NCBI GenBank assembly: GCA_963383645.1
Contig: OY726557.1
Coordinates: forward strand, 123,730,223-123,794,222
Origin: Muscardinus avellanarius
Taxonomy: Eukaryota; Chordata; Mammalia; Rodentia; Gliridae
DNA: 64,000 nt
Direction: 5' to 3'
Shown here: piece by piece, positions 48,627 through 60,260 of the stretch
Position numbering within the stretch: the first letter of the stretch is position 1
Layout: each line of letters begins with the position of its first letter
Notes under the pieces: model-generated
What the model was told of the DNA's origin: nothing
The model's input: only the letters and a program-made list of their open reading frames with translations
The model's database searches: none
Program-made: the position numbers and the translations under genes

Positions 48627-48838
48627 CCAAGTGTGGTGGCACACACTTGTAATCCCAGTACTTGGGGGGCTGAGACAGAAGGATTGCAAGTTCCAATCCA
48701 GCCTAGGCAACTTAGAGAGGCCCTCCACAATTTTGAGAGACCCTGTTTCCAAATAAGAAATAAAATCAGGCTGGGGCTATAGCTCAGAGGTAGAATGCCC
48801 CTGGGTTCAATCCCCAGTGCCACAAAAAAAGAAAGAAA
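48627..48838 (+). repeat. B1-ID composite SINE
   Basis: Complete copy starting aagccaagtgtggtggcaca. Confidence 0.9.
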
Positions 48839-49244
48839 AAAATAAAACAAATCCAGCATACAATATAAAGTCATTCATACATTGAATCACCATCTACTGA
48901 ACACCTGAATCAGGCACCTGTTGGGGCCTATAAACCTAATTACATTTAGCTCTGAACTTGAGCTCAGTCTGCTGGGAAGCCAGACATGTAAACATATGAC
49001 TATACCATGTGTTAAATAGAGCAAGGCACAAAGATAAGGGCAACTAATGTTACCTGGAAAAGTAGGGAAAGCACTAGAGAGTAAAGGGCTACTAATATGG
49101 CTCCTGAAAGATAAGCATATGCTCACCAGGAGAAGGGGTTAGGAAACTTAAAGGAAAAGCAGACACAAAGGCCACAAGGTGGGAAAGAGTATGGTGTATG
49201 CAGAAATAATCAGGACAAAAAAACTTATATCCCCTTGACACTTC

Positions 49245-49660
49245 CTATGTTCCAAGCACTGTACTAAGTGCTTTATACACATCACCTCACCTCATCCTCT
49301 CTACTAGGTAGTTTTTTGTTTTGTTTTGGTTTAGTACTGTTTTACTACCCTACCAGCACTCTATCACTGAGCCACACCCCCAACTCTTTTAACTTTTTCT
49401 TGTGAATCAGGATCTTGCTAAGCTGCCCAGGCTGATCTGAACTTATGATCCTCCTACCTTAGCCTCCTGAGTTGCTGGGATCACAGATGTGTACCACTGC
49501 ATCTGGCCTAGATAGAAATTATCACCCCCTCTTTTCAAATAAGGATATGAGGCTTAGCAAGGTTAAAAGGTTAACTTTCCCAAAGTTTTACAGCTAATAA
49601 ATGGCACAGCAAAACATGCCTGCATCTAATTTACTCTAAAGCCTGAGCCCTCAGAGCACA
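49245..49660 (+). repeat. MIR split by a minus-strand SINE
   Basis: MIR halves 49245-49311 (ttccaagcactgtactaagt) and 49509-49660 (aataaggatatgaggcttag) surround an old minus-strand B1-ID at 49312-49508. Confidence 0.78.
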
Positions 49661-49859
49661 AGAGACAGTGGAAGGGATGGCAAGAAGGAGATCTAAAATA
49701 GATGGCCAGGAATACATTACAAAGAGCTTGAAAAGACTGAGGCCGTCCTGCTGAACATGATGAGGGTCCATCACAGAATTTTGCAAAGAAGATTTCACAA
49801 AGACTAGCTTGATGAGGTTTATAGTTTAGAAAGATGATCCTAACAGGAATTAATTAGAG

Positions 49860-50024
49860 ACGGGTATGGTGGGTGGCACATACCTGAAATCTCAGTACTT
49901 GAGAGACTGAGACAGGAGCATGGCAGGTTCAAGACCAGCCTCAGCAACTCAGTGAAACTCTTAGCAACCTAGCAATTAGCAACCTGACTCCTCGGTTCAA
50001 TCCCCAGCACCCCCCCCCCAAAAA
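49860..50024 (+). repeat. Internally deleted B1-ID SINE
   Basis: Diverged head and a very short ID tail (cggttcaatccccagcaccc). Confidence 0.75.
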
Positions 50025-50761
50025 AAAGCCAGAGAGACCACTTAGGAAGTTAGCCTGAAAAGCACAGGCAAGGTACTTAGCACTAAGTGGCTGTAGGAAT
50101 GGGAAACAAAGATCAAGTTCTATGGTACAAGGCAGAATAACAGAATTTGATGCATGTAGTAAATGGGGGGGGGGGTCAGAGCACTTCTGATTCTGGGCGC
50201 TATCCAATAGGCACCGCCTCCCCTCAGCATACTACCATATATTAGATGAATGGATTCCCAAGGAAGACATGGCTTAGTGAGAGCTGAAGCCCTACGCTGA
50301 TCACTGATAGGAAATAGAAGCGAAGGCACAGATCCCGGGACCAGGGAGGGGGGATGACCCTCAAAGATCCGAAAGAGGTCTGGCTGGAGAGTAGATGGCT
50401 GAATAGATGGTAACGGAAACTCCAGAAGAAATCACTCAGAAATGGAATGTGAAGGGAGGAGCAGCCTGCAAAGGGCGTTAGGGCCAGGGGCGGGAGTTCT
50501 GGAAGACCAAGCGCACACGTTTGAACCAGTGCAAAGACAAAACACTTTATGGCTTGCCTGGAGCCCAAAGGATGGCCTGAGGCCGGACCGGCCGGCGCTT
50601 GGGCGGGGGCAGCAGGTTTGGGAGGCCGCAGGAGATCGCCCGGCCGGCTCCCCTGCCTAGAGCCCCGGCTCCCGGCTGCGCCGCCGCCGCGCTCGCTCCG
50701 GCCTCCGTCCCGCCCACGCTCGGCGCATCCCGCTCGCTGCACCCTACAGAGCCCCGACTTG

Positions 50762-50846
50762 CCGCGGCCTCCTCCCCGCCGCGGCCTCCTCCCCACCGCG
50801 GCCTCCTCCCCACCGCGGCCTCCTCCCCACCGCGGCCTCACCTGTC
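50762..50846. repeat. 17-base GC-rich tandem repeat, five units
   Basis: Units starting at 50762, 50779, 50796, 50813 and 50830 repeat CCGCGGCCTCCTCCCCA. Each contains CCGCGG. The fifth unit diverges and contains the exon 1 splice donor of CEP164. Confidence 0.9.
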
Positions 50847-50990
50847 CCCCAGCCCGGGCTCGTCGGGAGCTCCGGTTGCTGCCTAGCACCACCCCGGCCC
50901 CCCGCTTCCAGGGACGCCGGGGTGTTGCCCTGCAGAGGCCAACAACCACTTCCGGAGAGATACCAACTTAGCAACTGCGAGTCCCGCCTC
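50842..50990 (-). other. CEP164: CEP164 non-coding exon 1 (approximate transcription start)
   Basis: A consensus donor (ACAG/GTGAGG) sits at 50841/50842 inside the CpG island, on the strand and side expected for the untranslated first exon. The upstream limit is a guess, because CpG-island promoters usually start at several points. No ATG that would displace the coding-exon start was chosen. Confidence 0.6.
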
Positions 50991-51242
50991 CTCCCGGAGC
51001 CAATAGGCTGCTGGCTGAGAATGCTGACGTCGGATTGGTTCCAGCTCCCGTCGTATCACGCAGGGGCGCTTACATTTCCTGTTGCAATGATGGGAAATGT
51101 AGTTCAAGGTAGTTGATGGGGCTCCGAAAGATGTTAAAAGAGAACCCTATGTTTAGATATGAGCAGAATTTCTTCCAGGGCAGGAAAGGTCCATTCATAG
51201 TATTAATAGTAATGTGAATTACCTCAAGTAATTTATCAATCA

Positions 51243-51657
51243 TCTATTTTTATGGTATAGGGAATTGAATCCACTGAATTCTATCTCCAAGCTACAAATT
51301 ATTTTGACACAGGGACTCACTAAATTGCGGAGGACTTCACTAAATACCTGTGGCTGGCCAAGAACCCGCGATCCTTCTGTCTCAGCCTCCCAAGTACTGG
51401 GATTACAAGCGTGCGCCACCAAACCAGACTCATCATCATTTTAATAGCGTGATTAATGCCGGACATAGTGGCGCACAATTGTAATCCCAGCATTTGGAAG
51501 GCTGAGACAGGATGATCACAGTTCAAGGACAGCCTCGGCTACTACTTAGTGAGGCCCTTTGCAACTGTTTCAAAATAAAGAATAAAATAATAGGGCTGGG
51601 GGTGTAGCTCGGAGGTAGAATGCCCCTGGGTTCCGTCCCCAGTACCACACACAAAAA
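51243..51657. repeat. Two SINEs in opposite orientation
   Basis: 51243-51427 is a minus-strand copy and 51455-51657 a plus-strand copy, head to head with about 28 bases between. Confidence 0.87.
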
Positions 51658-51869
51658 AAGTGTGATTAATATTAGGTGATTAACAGTGATCATCAATAAT
51701 CAACCCATTGACTGAACCTTTAATAAACAAAAGAAATATGAATGTAAGATAATGGAGACTCCCTACCCAATCCCCACCCCCAAAGCATACCCCACCCAAA
51801 TTCTCCTATGCTCCAAGTAAATCAATGAGCACCTGACCAGTAATTAAGAGGCCTAGCTTCTGCCCCTAC

Positions 51870-52160
51870 CCCCATATCCACTAAAGGTGCATACCACTGA
51901 GCTATACCCTCAGCCCTATTTTGTCTTTACTTAGAAACAAGGTTTCTCTAGGTTGATGAGAGTCTCATTACTTGGTAAGGCTGTCCTCCAACCTGCCATC
52001 CTCCTGCCTCAGCCTCTCAAGCTCTGGGATAACAGGCCTGGCTAGCTTTTAACTTTTTAAGTGCTAATTGGATGATATATGCTTGTATACCCTCACAAGT
52101 CTTGTATTCCACTGAGATGTTTGACTACAATGCACCAATAAAAATATATTTTTTAAAAAC
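51870..52160. repeat. Old minus-strand SINE and L1 3' end
   Basis: 51870-52045 is a diverged minus-strand B1-ID. 52060-52160 holds the same L1 3' end (acaatgcaccaataaaaata) seen at 24160 and 37220. Confidence 0.7.
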
Positions 52161-52214
52161 CACAGAAGAAAAAAATCTCATTTTTCTCAGAAACTATAGC
52201 AATAATGCTACTAA

Positions 52215-52385
52215 TAGCTAATCTTGTTGAGCATTTACAACATGCCAGACACCATCCTCAGTGATTTATATAAATTATCTCATTTATTTCTTACATTACC
52301 CCCATTTTACAAATGATAAAATTGAATACAGAAGGCAAATAAGCCAGGGGTCTCTCAGTACTAAGTGGAAGAACCAGAATTGGAA
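52215..52385 (+). repeat. MIR relic
   Basis: gagcatttacaacatgccag, aattatctcatttatttctt and cccccattttacaaatgata follow the MIR order. Confidence 0.78.
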
Positions 52386-52671
52386 TACTGACAGTATTCA
52401 AGTAGTTCTCTTTATTTCTTTTACTTTTTATTGATGCCTTGTAATCATACATCAGGTGAAGTTCAGAGATGGAGACATAAATGCACACAGTACTTGGTGA
52501 GCCTCCACGAATTCCCACCCGCTCCTCCTCCTCCCCGTGCGCAACATTGGAATTGACATTGATAATTTTGTGTATGTACACACTTCTGACTCTGCAGAAG
52601 TGTTAAATATTTAAGTAGTCAAACCTGTCCACCAATTTTTTTTAAATGTTCTGGGTTTTGTCAGAGGTGGC

Positions 52672-52801
52672 CCTCCTCCTCCTCCTCCTCCTCCTCCTCC
52701 TCCTCCTCCTCCTCCTCCTCCTCCTCCTCCTCCTCCTCCTCCTCTTCTTCTTCTTCTTCTTCTTCTTCTTCTTCTTCTTCTTCTTCTTCTTCTTCTTCTT
52801 C
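52672..52801. repeat. 130-base pyrimidine microsatellite, (CTC)n then (TTC)n
   Basis: About 24 CTC units run directly into about 19 TTC units without interruption. Confidence 0.97.
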
Positions 52802-52802
52802 T

Positions 52803-53092
52803 GTAAGTGTGGGTGTGGTACTCAGGATTGAACCCAGGGACATTCTACCTCCAAGCTACAACCCCCAGTCCTTTTTATTTTTATTTACTTTGTTTTATTT
52901 TATTTTATTGTGCAGTACTGAGGATTGAACCCAGGGACATTCTACCTGTGAGATACACCCCCAGCCCTATTTTTTATTCTTTATTTTGAAGCAGGTTTCA
53001 CTAAGAAACTGAGGCTAGACATGAACCTGTGATTCTCCTGTCTCAGCCTCTCAAGTACTGAGATTACAAACTTGTGCCACTACACCCAGCTA
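52803..53092 (-). repeat. Tandem ID tail and B1-ID SINE
   Basis: Two inverted ID tails (52815-52870 and 52910-52968) separated by a TTTTA tract, then one inverted B1 head. Confidence 0.82.
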
Positions 53093-53342
53093 GAGAGGCC
53101 TTCTTCAACATAAGATTATGAAAATATTTGTCTGGTTTTCTGTAGCTCTATTTCAGTATTAAGCTCCCATCTGGGACTTATTTTTAGATGAGATATGAGT
53201 TTGGTTTTCTATCTTTCCAAGTGGGTTGCCAAGTGTCCACATAACAGTAATTGAATAGCTTATTTACTTTTCTCTAATATGAAGGCCATCTTTATGTATA
53301 CTCAATTCTCATTCATATATTGCTCTATTGATTGACATGTTT

Positions 53343-53632
53343 TGTTTTTTTTCTGGTGCCATACTTTGAACCCAGAGACTCATGCATGCTAGGTGAGCAC
53401 TCTACCACTGACCAAACCTCCAGTCCCTTATCTTTATTTTTTTTCAGTACTAGGGATTTGGCCTAGGGGCATTCTACCTTCAAGCTACACCTCCAGCTCT
53501 ATTTTTTATTCTTTGAAACAAGGTGTAAGTTTCAGAGGGCCTCACTAAGTAGCTGAGGCTGTCTGTGAACCCAGCTATCTGTGTCTCAGCCTCCCAAGTA
53601 CTGAGATTACAAGTGTGAGCCACGATGCCCAG
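53343..53632 (-). repeat. ID SINE and B1-ID SINE
   Basis: Inverted ID 53343-53427 (catgcatgctaggtgagcac) and a diverged inverted B1-ID 53433-53632. Confidence 0.8.
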
Positions 53633-53905
53633 CTCCAGCCCTTTATCTTTTAAACTTATGCCCAGTTACCTCATTGGTTAGTATTGTATATTCATGTCAT
53701 TTAATCTGCAAATCGTGATTCCTTTATTGCCCAGTATTTGTAGCACCTGTTTTATCTTCCTGTCTTATTGATTGGCCAGACTGATCTAAACCCTGTAGAA
53801 TAAGAGTGGTGATAATGATCTTCTTTTTCCTATGTCTAACCTCAGTAAGAACAATTACAGCCTGTCACTGTTGGTTTTTCTATGATTTTCTTATATCTGT
53901 GAATG

Positions 53906-54260
53906 TGTATATGCTGGGGATTGAACCCAGAGTGTTGCACAGACTAAGCAGGAACTCTAGCGTTGAACCACACACTCTGCCTTCTGTTATCTTATTTAAG
54001 TTTTCCTTTAATTTTTTTTTTAAATATAGGAATGACATGCCGGGCGTGATGGCACACGCTTGTAATCCCAGTTGGAAGGCTGAGACCGGAGGATCGCAGT
54101 TCACGGACAGCCTCAGCTACTTAGTGAGGATCTTTACAACTCAGTGAGACCCGGTTTCAAAATAAAGAATAAAAAATAGGGCAGGAGGTGTAGCTCGGAG
54201 GTTGAATGGCCCTGGGTTCCACCCCCAGACCCGCAAAATATAAATAAATAAATAAATAAA
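53906..54260. repeat. ID relic and B1-ID SINE
   Basis: Inverted ID relic 53906-53983; plus-strand B1-ID 54037-54238 with an (AAAT)n tail. Confidence 0.82.
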
Positions 54261-54436
54261 TATAGGAATGACCATTGAGTTTTATCAAAGGCTTTCTACA
54301 TTTGACAAAAACTATGACATACTCATCCAGCTTATCTCCTTTAAGCAATTAGAGCTCTACAGATTTTTGTTTCATGCTCTTATTATGAAATGGTACTAAT
54401 ACCATATTAATGCAGGGGCTATTTGTGTGTGTGTGT

Positions 54437-54645
54437 GTGTTGGAGGGGTACCTGGGGTGCAACCCAGAGGCTTTCTACCTCCGGGCTATACTCTCAGACC
54501 TATTTTATATTTTATTTGGAAACAGGGTCTCACTAAGTTGCTGAAAGCCTAACACTAGCTGAGGCTGGCTTCGAACCTGTGTGATCCTCCCGTCTCAGCC
54601 TCCCAAGCGCGGGGATTACAAGTGTGTGCCACCACGCCTGGCACA
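54437..54645 (-). repeat. B1-ID composite SINE
   Basis: Well-preserved minus-strand copy following a GT run, ending ccaccacgcctggc. Confidence 0.9.
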
Positions 54646-55204
54646 CAGGGGCTATTTTGAGTGATAACACTTCAAAACTCTCAGCTGCCATTCATCTTCA
54701 GCCTGGCTGTCTGTCATGAGGATTCATAACAAGGGATCATCAGAGGCACAAGCAAATTTGGATGGAAAAGAGCAGGCTGGCTCCATTGCGAACTGGGAAA
54801 AACAGGCTGCACACTCCCCTCTGGGTCCCTTCTTGTGTGCTTTGCTGCCTAAGCATACCCTTACCATCCTTCCATTCTTGTTCTCCTGAGCTCCGACTGG
54901 GAAATACTACCCGTTTTTAAGGCTCAAATTAAATACTACCTTCTGCCACTGAATCTTCCCAGTTACCCAGAATGTCCCCCAAGTCTCTACTCCTTGATGC
55001 CACCTCCCTTTTTTGGAACTCTACTGTGACAGGAATCACTCTGGTGTGTGCGCTCTTCCTTCTATCTGTAGCACCAGTACCTGGTCGTGTGGCTGGCATA
55101 AGGGTGTGTGCAATTGAGGCTGAAAGGATGGACAGGTGAGGGGTGTGCCATTCCAGTACCAGGCAGCCCTTCCTGCTAGGGTCCTGCAGGGTAGACTCCA
55201 CCTC

Positions 55205-55330
55205 GGCAGAGGGCACCGCAGACCCTTTTCCGGCTCCGGAAGCTGGGCTGCCTTCCTGGAAAGACTACACTTCCCAGCGATACCAGGGAACAGAGAAAAC
55301 CCTTTGGCTTTGACAGCCACCGCCACAAGT
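55205..55330 (+). promoter_or_regulatory. BACE1: BACE1 core promoter
   Basis: GC-rich and TATA-less. It contains an ETS-like CCGGAAG near 55236 and a ZNF143/THAP11-like motif ACTACACTTCCCAGCGAT at 55264-55281 oriented with BACE1. The leader downstream of about 55325 closely matches the human BACE1 mRNA start region, so initiation is probably close to 55.3 kb. Confidence 0.65.
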
Positions 55331-55390
55331 CTTTCCTCCGCCTCCCCAGCCAGCCTGGGCGCTGGGAGCTGGGGGGCTGGGAACTGGATT

Positions 55391-55402
55391 ATGGTGGCCT
55401 GA
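55391..55402 (+). promoter_or_regulatory. BACE1: BACE1 upstream ORF 1
   Basis: A four-codon ORF (M-V-A-stop). The same short ORF is in the human leader. Upstream ATGs in BACE1 are known to damp translation of the protease. Confidence 0.8.
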
Positions 55403-55492
55403 GCAGCCCACGCAGCTGCAGGAGCCGGGAGCCCCTGCCCCTTCCCACACCGCCGACCCACCGGGAGGACCAGGACAGCAGCGGTAGCCGCC

Positions 55493-55567
55493 ATGCCCGC
55501 CCTTCCCAGCCCCCCCAAGGGGCCGAACCCACGGCTGAGGCTGGCCGCCGCCGCCATCCAGATGTAG
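55493..55567 (+). promoter_or_regulatory. BACE1: BACE1 upstream ORF 2
   Basis: A 25-codon ORF including the stop, starting in a good context (GCCGCCATGC). It begins MPALPSPPKGPN and ends in frame with the start-stop element listed next. Confidence 0.85.
55562..55567 (+). promoter_or_regulatory. BACE1: BACE1 minimal upstream ORF (ATG-TAG)
   Basis: An ATG followed at once by TAG, in frame with and sharing the stop of the preceding upstream ORF. Start-stop elements stall ribosomes on the initiation codon in other genes; an effect here is inference. Confidence 0.8.
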
Positions 55568-55673
55568 CTGTGTCCTGGCTCCCCGTCGCTTCCCTCCTCT
55601 GTGCTCTGTGGATTTCTCCTGCCCGCAGTCTACTGCCTGGTCCTCTGGGCTTGCCCGCGGGATTGGAGTCCTG

Positions 55674-55697
55674 ATGCCTCCAAGCCCCCTCTCCTGA
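55674..55697 (+). promoter_or_regulatory. BACE1: BACE1 upstream ORF 4
   Basis: An eight-codon ORF including the stop, reading MPPSPLS. It ends 85 bases before the main start codon. Confidence 0.8.
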
Positions 55698-55761
55698 GAG
55701 AAGCCGCCACCACCACCCAGACTTGGGGGCAGGCGACCAGGACTGACGTGGGCCCTACTGA

Positions 55762-56268
<507 letters not shown>

Positions 56269-57424
56269 TAGAGAAGGGCCAGGCCACAGGGTGCTATAGC
56301 AGGTGCCAGCCCCCTCTGGCGCTGGGCAAGCCTGAGTCTCCCAAATTCCACCACTGTAGCCACCCAACTCTCCTCCCCTCTGTGTTCTGGAGAATCTGGG
56401 GGTCCTCCCCGACCTTCATTCCCTTGAGAATCAAGGAATCTCCATACCAGTGGGGTCAGCCCCTTCCTCCCACGATCTGGGCTGCCACAAGGGCAGCAGA
56501 GTGAGGGCTCTCAGGACCTTCTTGCAGCCTAGAAATCCCAGGTCCCTGCCTCCCCCAGTCACCTTCTCCTTCTCTTCCCCCCCAGCCCTGCTTTCTGCAC
56601 TCTAGCCCCCTGCCCTGCCCCACACCTCTACGCCCAGGAGAGAGGGGAACTGAACTGAGTCCTGGGAAAGGACTAACTGATATGAAAGGAGCCCGAGCAC
56701 CTTCTAAGAGTGGAGGGACATGGCGGTGATGGAGAAAACACTGCCCATCCCCATCCACATCCTTGCTGGCCATCGCCGAGGTACCTCCAAGGTGGCTAGT
56801 GGTGGTCGCGTCCTTCTGCCCCTGCACGTGTCTGTGGAATGCAGGCTGGAGCAGCCCTCGTGAGGGCAGCTGGCCTCTGCGTGTGTCCACTCCTCTGTGA
56901 GCGAGTTTGCTATGGGCGACAGTAAGGTTCTCCATATGCTGTGGTGTCACCTTGAACCTGACCCTGCATGTCTCTGTGAGCCGCCGGAGCTGCGGCGTGT
57001 CCATGTCCGGAAAGCCTGTCCATGGAAGGCATGGAAGGCTGGGACTGTGTCGGGGGTCAGAGGGGTGGCAGCTATGCTTCCCCACACTCAGACCATAGCC
57101 CTCGCTTCCCCGTTACCCCAAAGCCTCCTCCCTACATTCACGCCACCAGGCCTACCTCTCAGGATCCAAGGCTCTGGTCTCCCCGTTTGCCCCTTCTCTT
57201 TCCTATACACTATCACTTCCCCAAAAGTAGACTGTAATCTGTGAGTTCAGACCAGGACAAAGTCAGGATCCAGGTCCTGAAAGCCAGGGGTCAGGGATAC
57301 TTGGTGTTGTCAGAAAGCAGGGGACACAAAAGACCTGGGGGGCCTGCCCCATGTCCGCTGGTATTGTGCTAAGCAAACCATGCACAAACCCTGTGATGTG
57401 TCCCAGGACAGGCTACACTGCAGA

Positions 57425-57717
57425 GCAGATACACCGGGAGTCCCAGCTCTACTTACTGCCTGTAGATCTCCCTGCTCTCAGCTGTGTGGCATTGGGCAAA
57501 TCATACAACCTCACCAGGTGAGGTGGTGCACACCTGTAATCCCAGGACTTGAGAGGCTGAGACAGGAGGGTTGTAGGTTTGAGGCCAGACTCAGCAATTT
57601 AGGAAGACCCTCAGCAACTTAACAAGACCATTTCAAAATAAAAAAGGAGCTGAGGGTGTGGCTTGTACGCAGAATGCCCCTGGGTTCAGTGTCCAGTATC
57701 CCCTCTCCAAAGTTATA
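57425..57717 (+). repeat. MIR relic followed by B1-ID SINE
   Basis: 57425-57512 is MIR-like (gtggcattgggcaaatcata); 57513-57717 is an old plus-strand SINE. Confidence 0.72.
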
Positions 57718-57740
57718 CAACCCCTCTGAGGCTATTGTCT

Positions 57741-57747
57741 TGCCTTT

Positions 57748-57787
<40 letters not shown>

Positions 57788-58213
57788 TTGTGTTTGGTAC
57801 TGGGGATTGAGCCCAGAGGCATTCTACCTTCGAGCTACACCCGCAGCCCAATTTTATTTCTTATTTGGAAACAGGGGATTGCTAAATTGATGAGTCTCGC
57901 TATTTGCTAAGGCTGTCCTAGAACCTGTGATCCTCCTAACAGAGCCTCCCAAGTACCGGGATTAGCCAGGCGTGGTGGCACACACTTGTAATCCCAGCAT
58001 TTGGGAGGCTGAGACAGGAAGATCGCCGTTTGCAGACAGCCTCAGCTACTTAGTGAGGCCCTTTGCAACTCAGTGAGACCCTGTTTCAAAATAAAAGAAT
58101 AAAAAGTAGGGCTGCGGGTGTAGCTTAGAGGTAGAATGCCTCTGGGTTCCATCAGTACTACAAAAATAAAAAAAAAGTAGTGGGATTATAGGCATGTGCC
58201 ACCACATCCAGCT
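57741..58213. repeat. Plus-strand SINE inserted into a minus-strand SINE
   Basis: The minus-strand copy begins with (TTTA)n at 57741 and stops at 57963 within its head. A complete plus-strand copy fills 57964-58174. The missing head end (gtgggattataggcatgtgc) resumes at 58178-58213. Confidence 0.88.
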
Positions 58214-58234
58214 GCTTTGCCTTTAAATTTTAGA

Positions 58235-58325
58235 GCAAAAGGAGATCTTTTTTGCAAGATAATTGTGAAGATTAAGTGAGACTGTAGGTGGAAGCACCTA
58301 GAACAGTGCACCCAAACACATAATT
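58235..58325 (-). repeat. MIR relic
   Basis: taattgtgaagattaagtga and agaacagtgcacccaaacac match the MIR 3' half. Confidence 0.6.
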
Positions 58326-59820
58326 GGCCTCCACTATATATTACCTCGGTTTCTCCTTACCTGATCTAGCCACCTCTGCTCTTGGGAGTCTGGGCCTCTG
58401 TGTTTTACATGTGTGGAGCTAGTGGACCAGTTGCTTTACTTCCCTGGTCTCCTGAGATAATGTGTACACCCCCAGCCCAACACATAGCAGCGAGTTTTGC
58501 CCAGTGCTTATCATCCTCCCCCTCCTTGCTGGAAGCTAGAATGATGGCCTGGAAGTTGCACCCCACCCAGGGAGCCAGTGCCAGGGAGTCCACAGTGAAG
58601 CAGCTCTGTGGATGTCATGGCAGCCCCTGACCAGCCTCTGCCAGCCAGCCTCAGCTCTGCGGTGCCATGATCTTCTCCCTGGCAGTGTATGAGAAGGATG
58701 CCCTTTCTCCCTCCCTGGGGGGAGCTACTCTATCCATCAAATGAGAACACAGATGGCAGAGTGCTGCGAATAAACAAAAGTAAAGTTTGGGGAGTACTTT
58801 CTACTTTGGGGGCTAAACCACACAGAGATGGAAAGCACATTCTATGCCCATAAAGACTTCAGAGTGCAAGTGAAGTTTACATACTCGTCCAAAGTTGTGC
58901 CTAGAAGTGTTACTCAGAGGTGGTCTACAGGTCTTTCTCAGTGAAGCCTGCTGAGCTTTCTAGATCTGGGGGTGGGACCAAAAGCGAGCACTCTAGGGGT
59001 TCGAACAGTGGATTGATCAGAGAAGAGCTTCAGGAAGAGGGATGCCCTGAGCTGGTCCTGAAGGGTGGCAAGGAGCGAGAGGCTGTTCCTGGTGGAGAAA
59101 TGGCATCTAACTCACCACGCCGTACCTGCACCTTCTCTGTCCGCATCTGCTCCTTGCCACCCTTAGACTGGGAGAGGCCACAGTGAGTGAAATAAAGAGT
59201 TATGTGTGTTTGGGCTTGTGCATGTTTGTTCAGGAGACAGAAGAAAGCCATACCAGTACTGTACTCTACCATATTCCCTAGTACAGTACTTGTCTAGCAC
59301 GCTCAAGGCCCTAATACAGGTCTCTTCTGAGACCAGATGAGTTTAGGTAAATAAGATAGAGCTGAATTGCCAAAAAGCCTTAAATGTGCAACTTTAGGGT
59401 TTGGAGTTTGGTCTTTGTCTGTAAGGGGAAACTTGAATTCATTTGTGCAGGAGAGTGGCAGAAAGAAAGCAATCTTTTAGGAAGAGCATCTGAAGGAATG
59501 GGACAGAGATCCAGGTGGCAGGGGGATCTGTCCAGGTGTGTGGTGCTGCAACAGGATGGCTTGAGGGTGTAATAAGAGGGGAAAGGAAGAGGGTTTCAGG
59601 GCAGATGAGCAGGCCTGTGACATTGGTGTGACGGTGAAGAAGAAGGCATCAAAAGTGGTTTTGAGGTTCTGCTCTGGGTGAGCTAGAAAGTAACAAGACT
59701 ATCCAGGTGATCAGGAGTGGGAGTGTTGCTATACAAATACTTGTGCGTATTACTGCAGTATATACGAAGTTTCTCTTATAGGGTCTACGTACATTCTTTT
59801 GTACTTTACAGCAATTCTGG

Positions 59821-59936
59821 CTACACACACACATATGTGTGTGTGTGTGTATATGTATATACACATATATACAAAATATATACACACATATATATGCATA
59901 TATATGTATGTCTATTACACACACACACACACACAG
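59821..59936. repeat. Mixed CA/TG/TA microsatellite
   Basis: Alternating purine-pyrimidine tract: CA run, TG run, TA-rich centre and a final CA run, nearly self-complementary. Confidence 0.93.
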
Positions 59937-60177
59937 TCTTTGTTGAGACAGCTTCCAGCAGAAGAAATGGGGTCTGAAATCCTAAACAGTGGGCCAGGAG
60001 GCAGGCCAGAAAGCTGAGATCCTGCATTTTTCTTCCTACTGCGCCATTGTCTTGCAGGAGGAATTTATCATGAGCATCCCTCTTCCATTCTCTTATAACA
60101 CTTGCTTGTATCTCCCTTACTGTGCTGATCATAATGTGTTATACCTGTTTTTGTTTTCCCCATAAAATGTTAAGCTC

Positions 60178-60260
60178 TTAGGGCTGAGGGTATAGCTCAC
60201 CAGTACAATACTGGACTAGCAAGCTCAAGGACCTAGGTTTTATCCCCAGTATGGAAGAAA
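60178..60260 (+). repeat. ID SINE
   Basis: Free-standing ID (gctgagggtatagctcacca) with an A-rich tail. Confidence 0.78.

Larger units (their letters stand above)
50450..51110 (-). promoter_or_regulatory. CEP164: CEP164 CpG-island promoter
   Basis: CpG-dense region without a TATA box. Read toward CEP164, it holds a ZNF143/THAP11-like motif (51084-51104, minus strand AACTACATTTCCCATCATTG), an inverted CCAAT next to a CRE-like TGACGTCG (51025-51038), a second CCAAT (51000-51004), a GC box near 50984 and an ETS-type CCGGAAGT at about 50948. This arrangement fits a housekeeping or ciliary gene promoter. Confidence 0.75.
51111..55204. other. CEP164-BACE1 intergenic region
   Basis: About 4.1 kb lie between the two promoters. 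I see no gene in it. It is filled by SINEs on both strands, an L1 3' end, a MIR relic and a 130-base pyrimidine microsatellite, each listed separately. The repeat-poor part is 54650-55204. Confidence 0.7.

Noticed and set aside
50242..50949. Long open frames on both strands of the CpG island
   Set aside because: High GC removes stop codons. The products are Arg/Gly/Pro-rich and include the 17-base repeat translated in several frames.
52661..52843. Open frames of pure Glu or Leu/Phe
   Set aside because: Translation of the (CTC)n/(TTC)n microsatellite.
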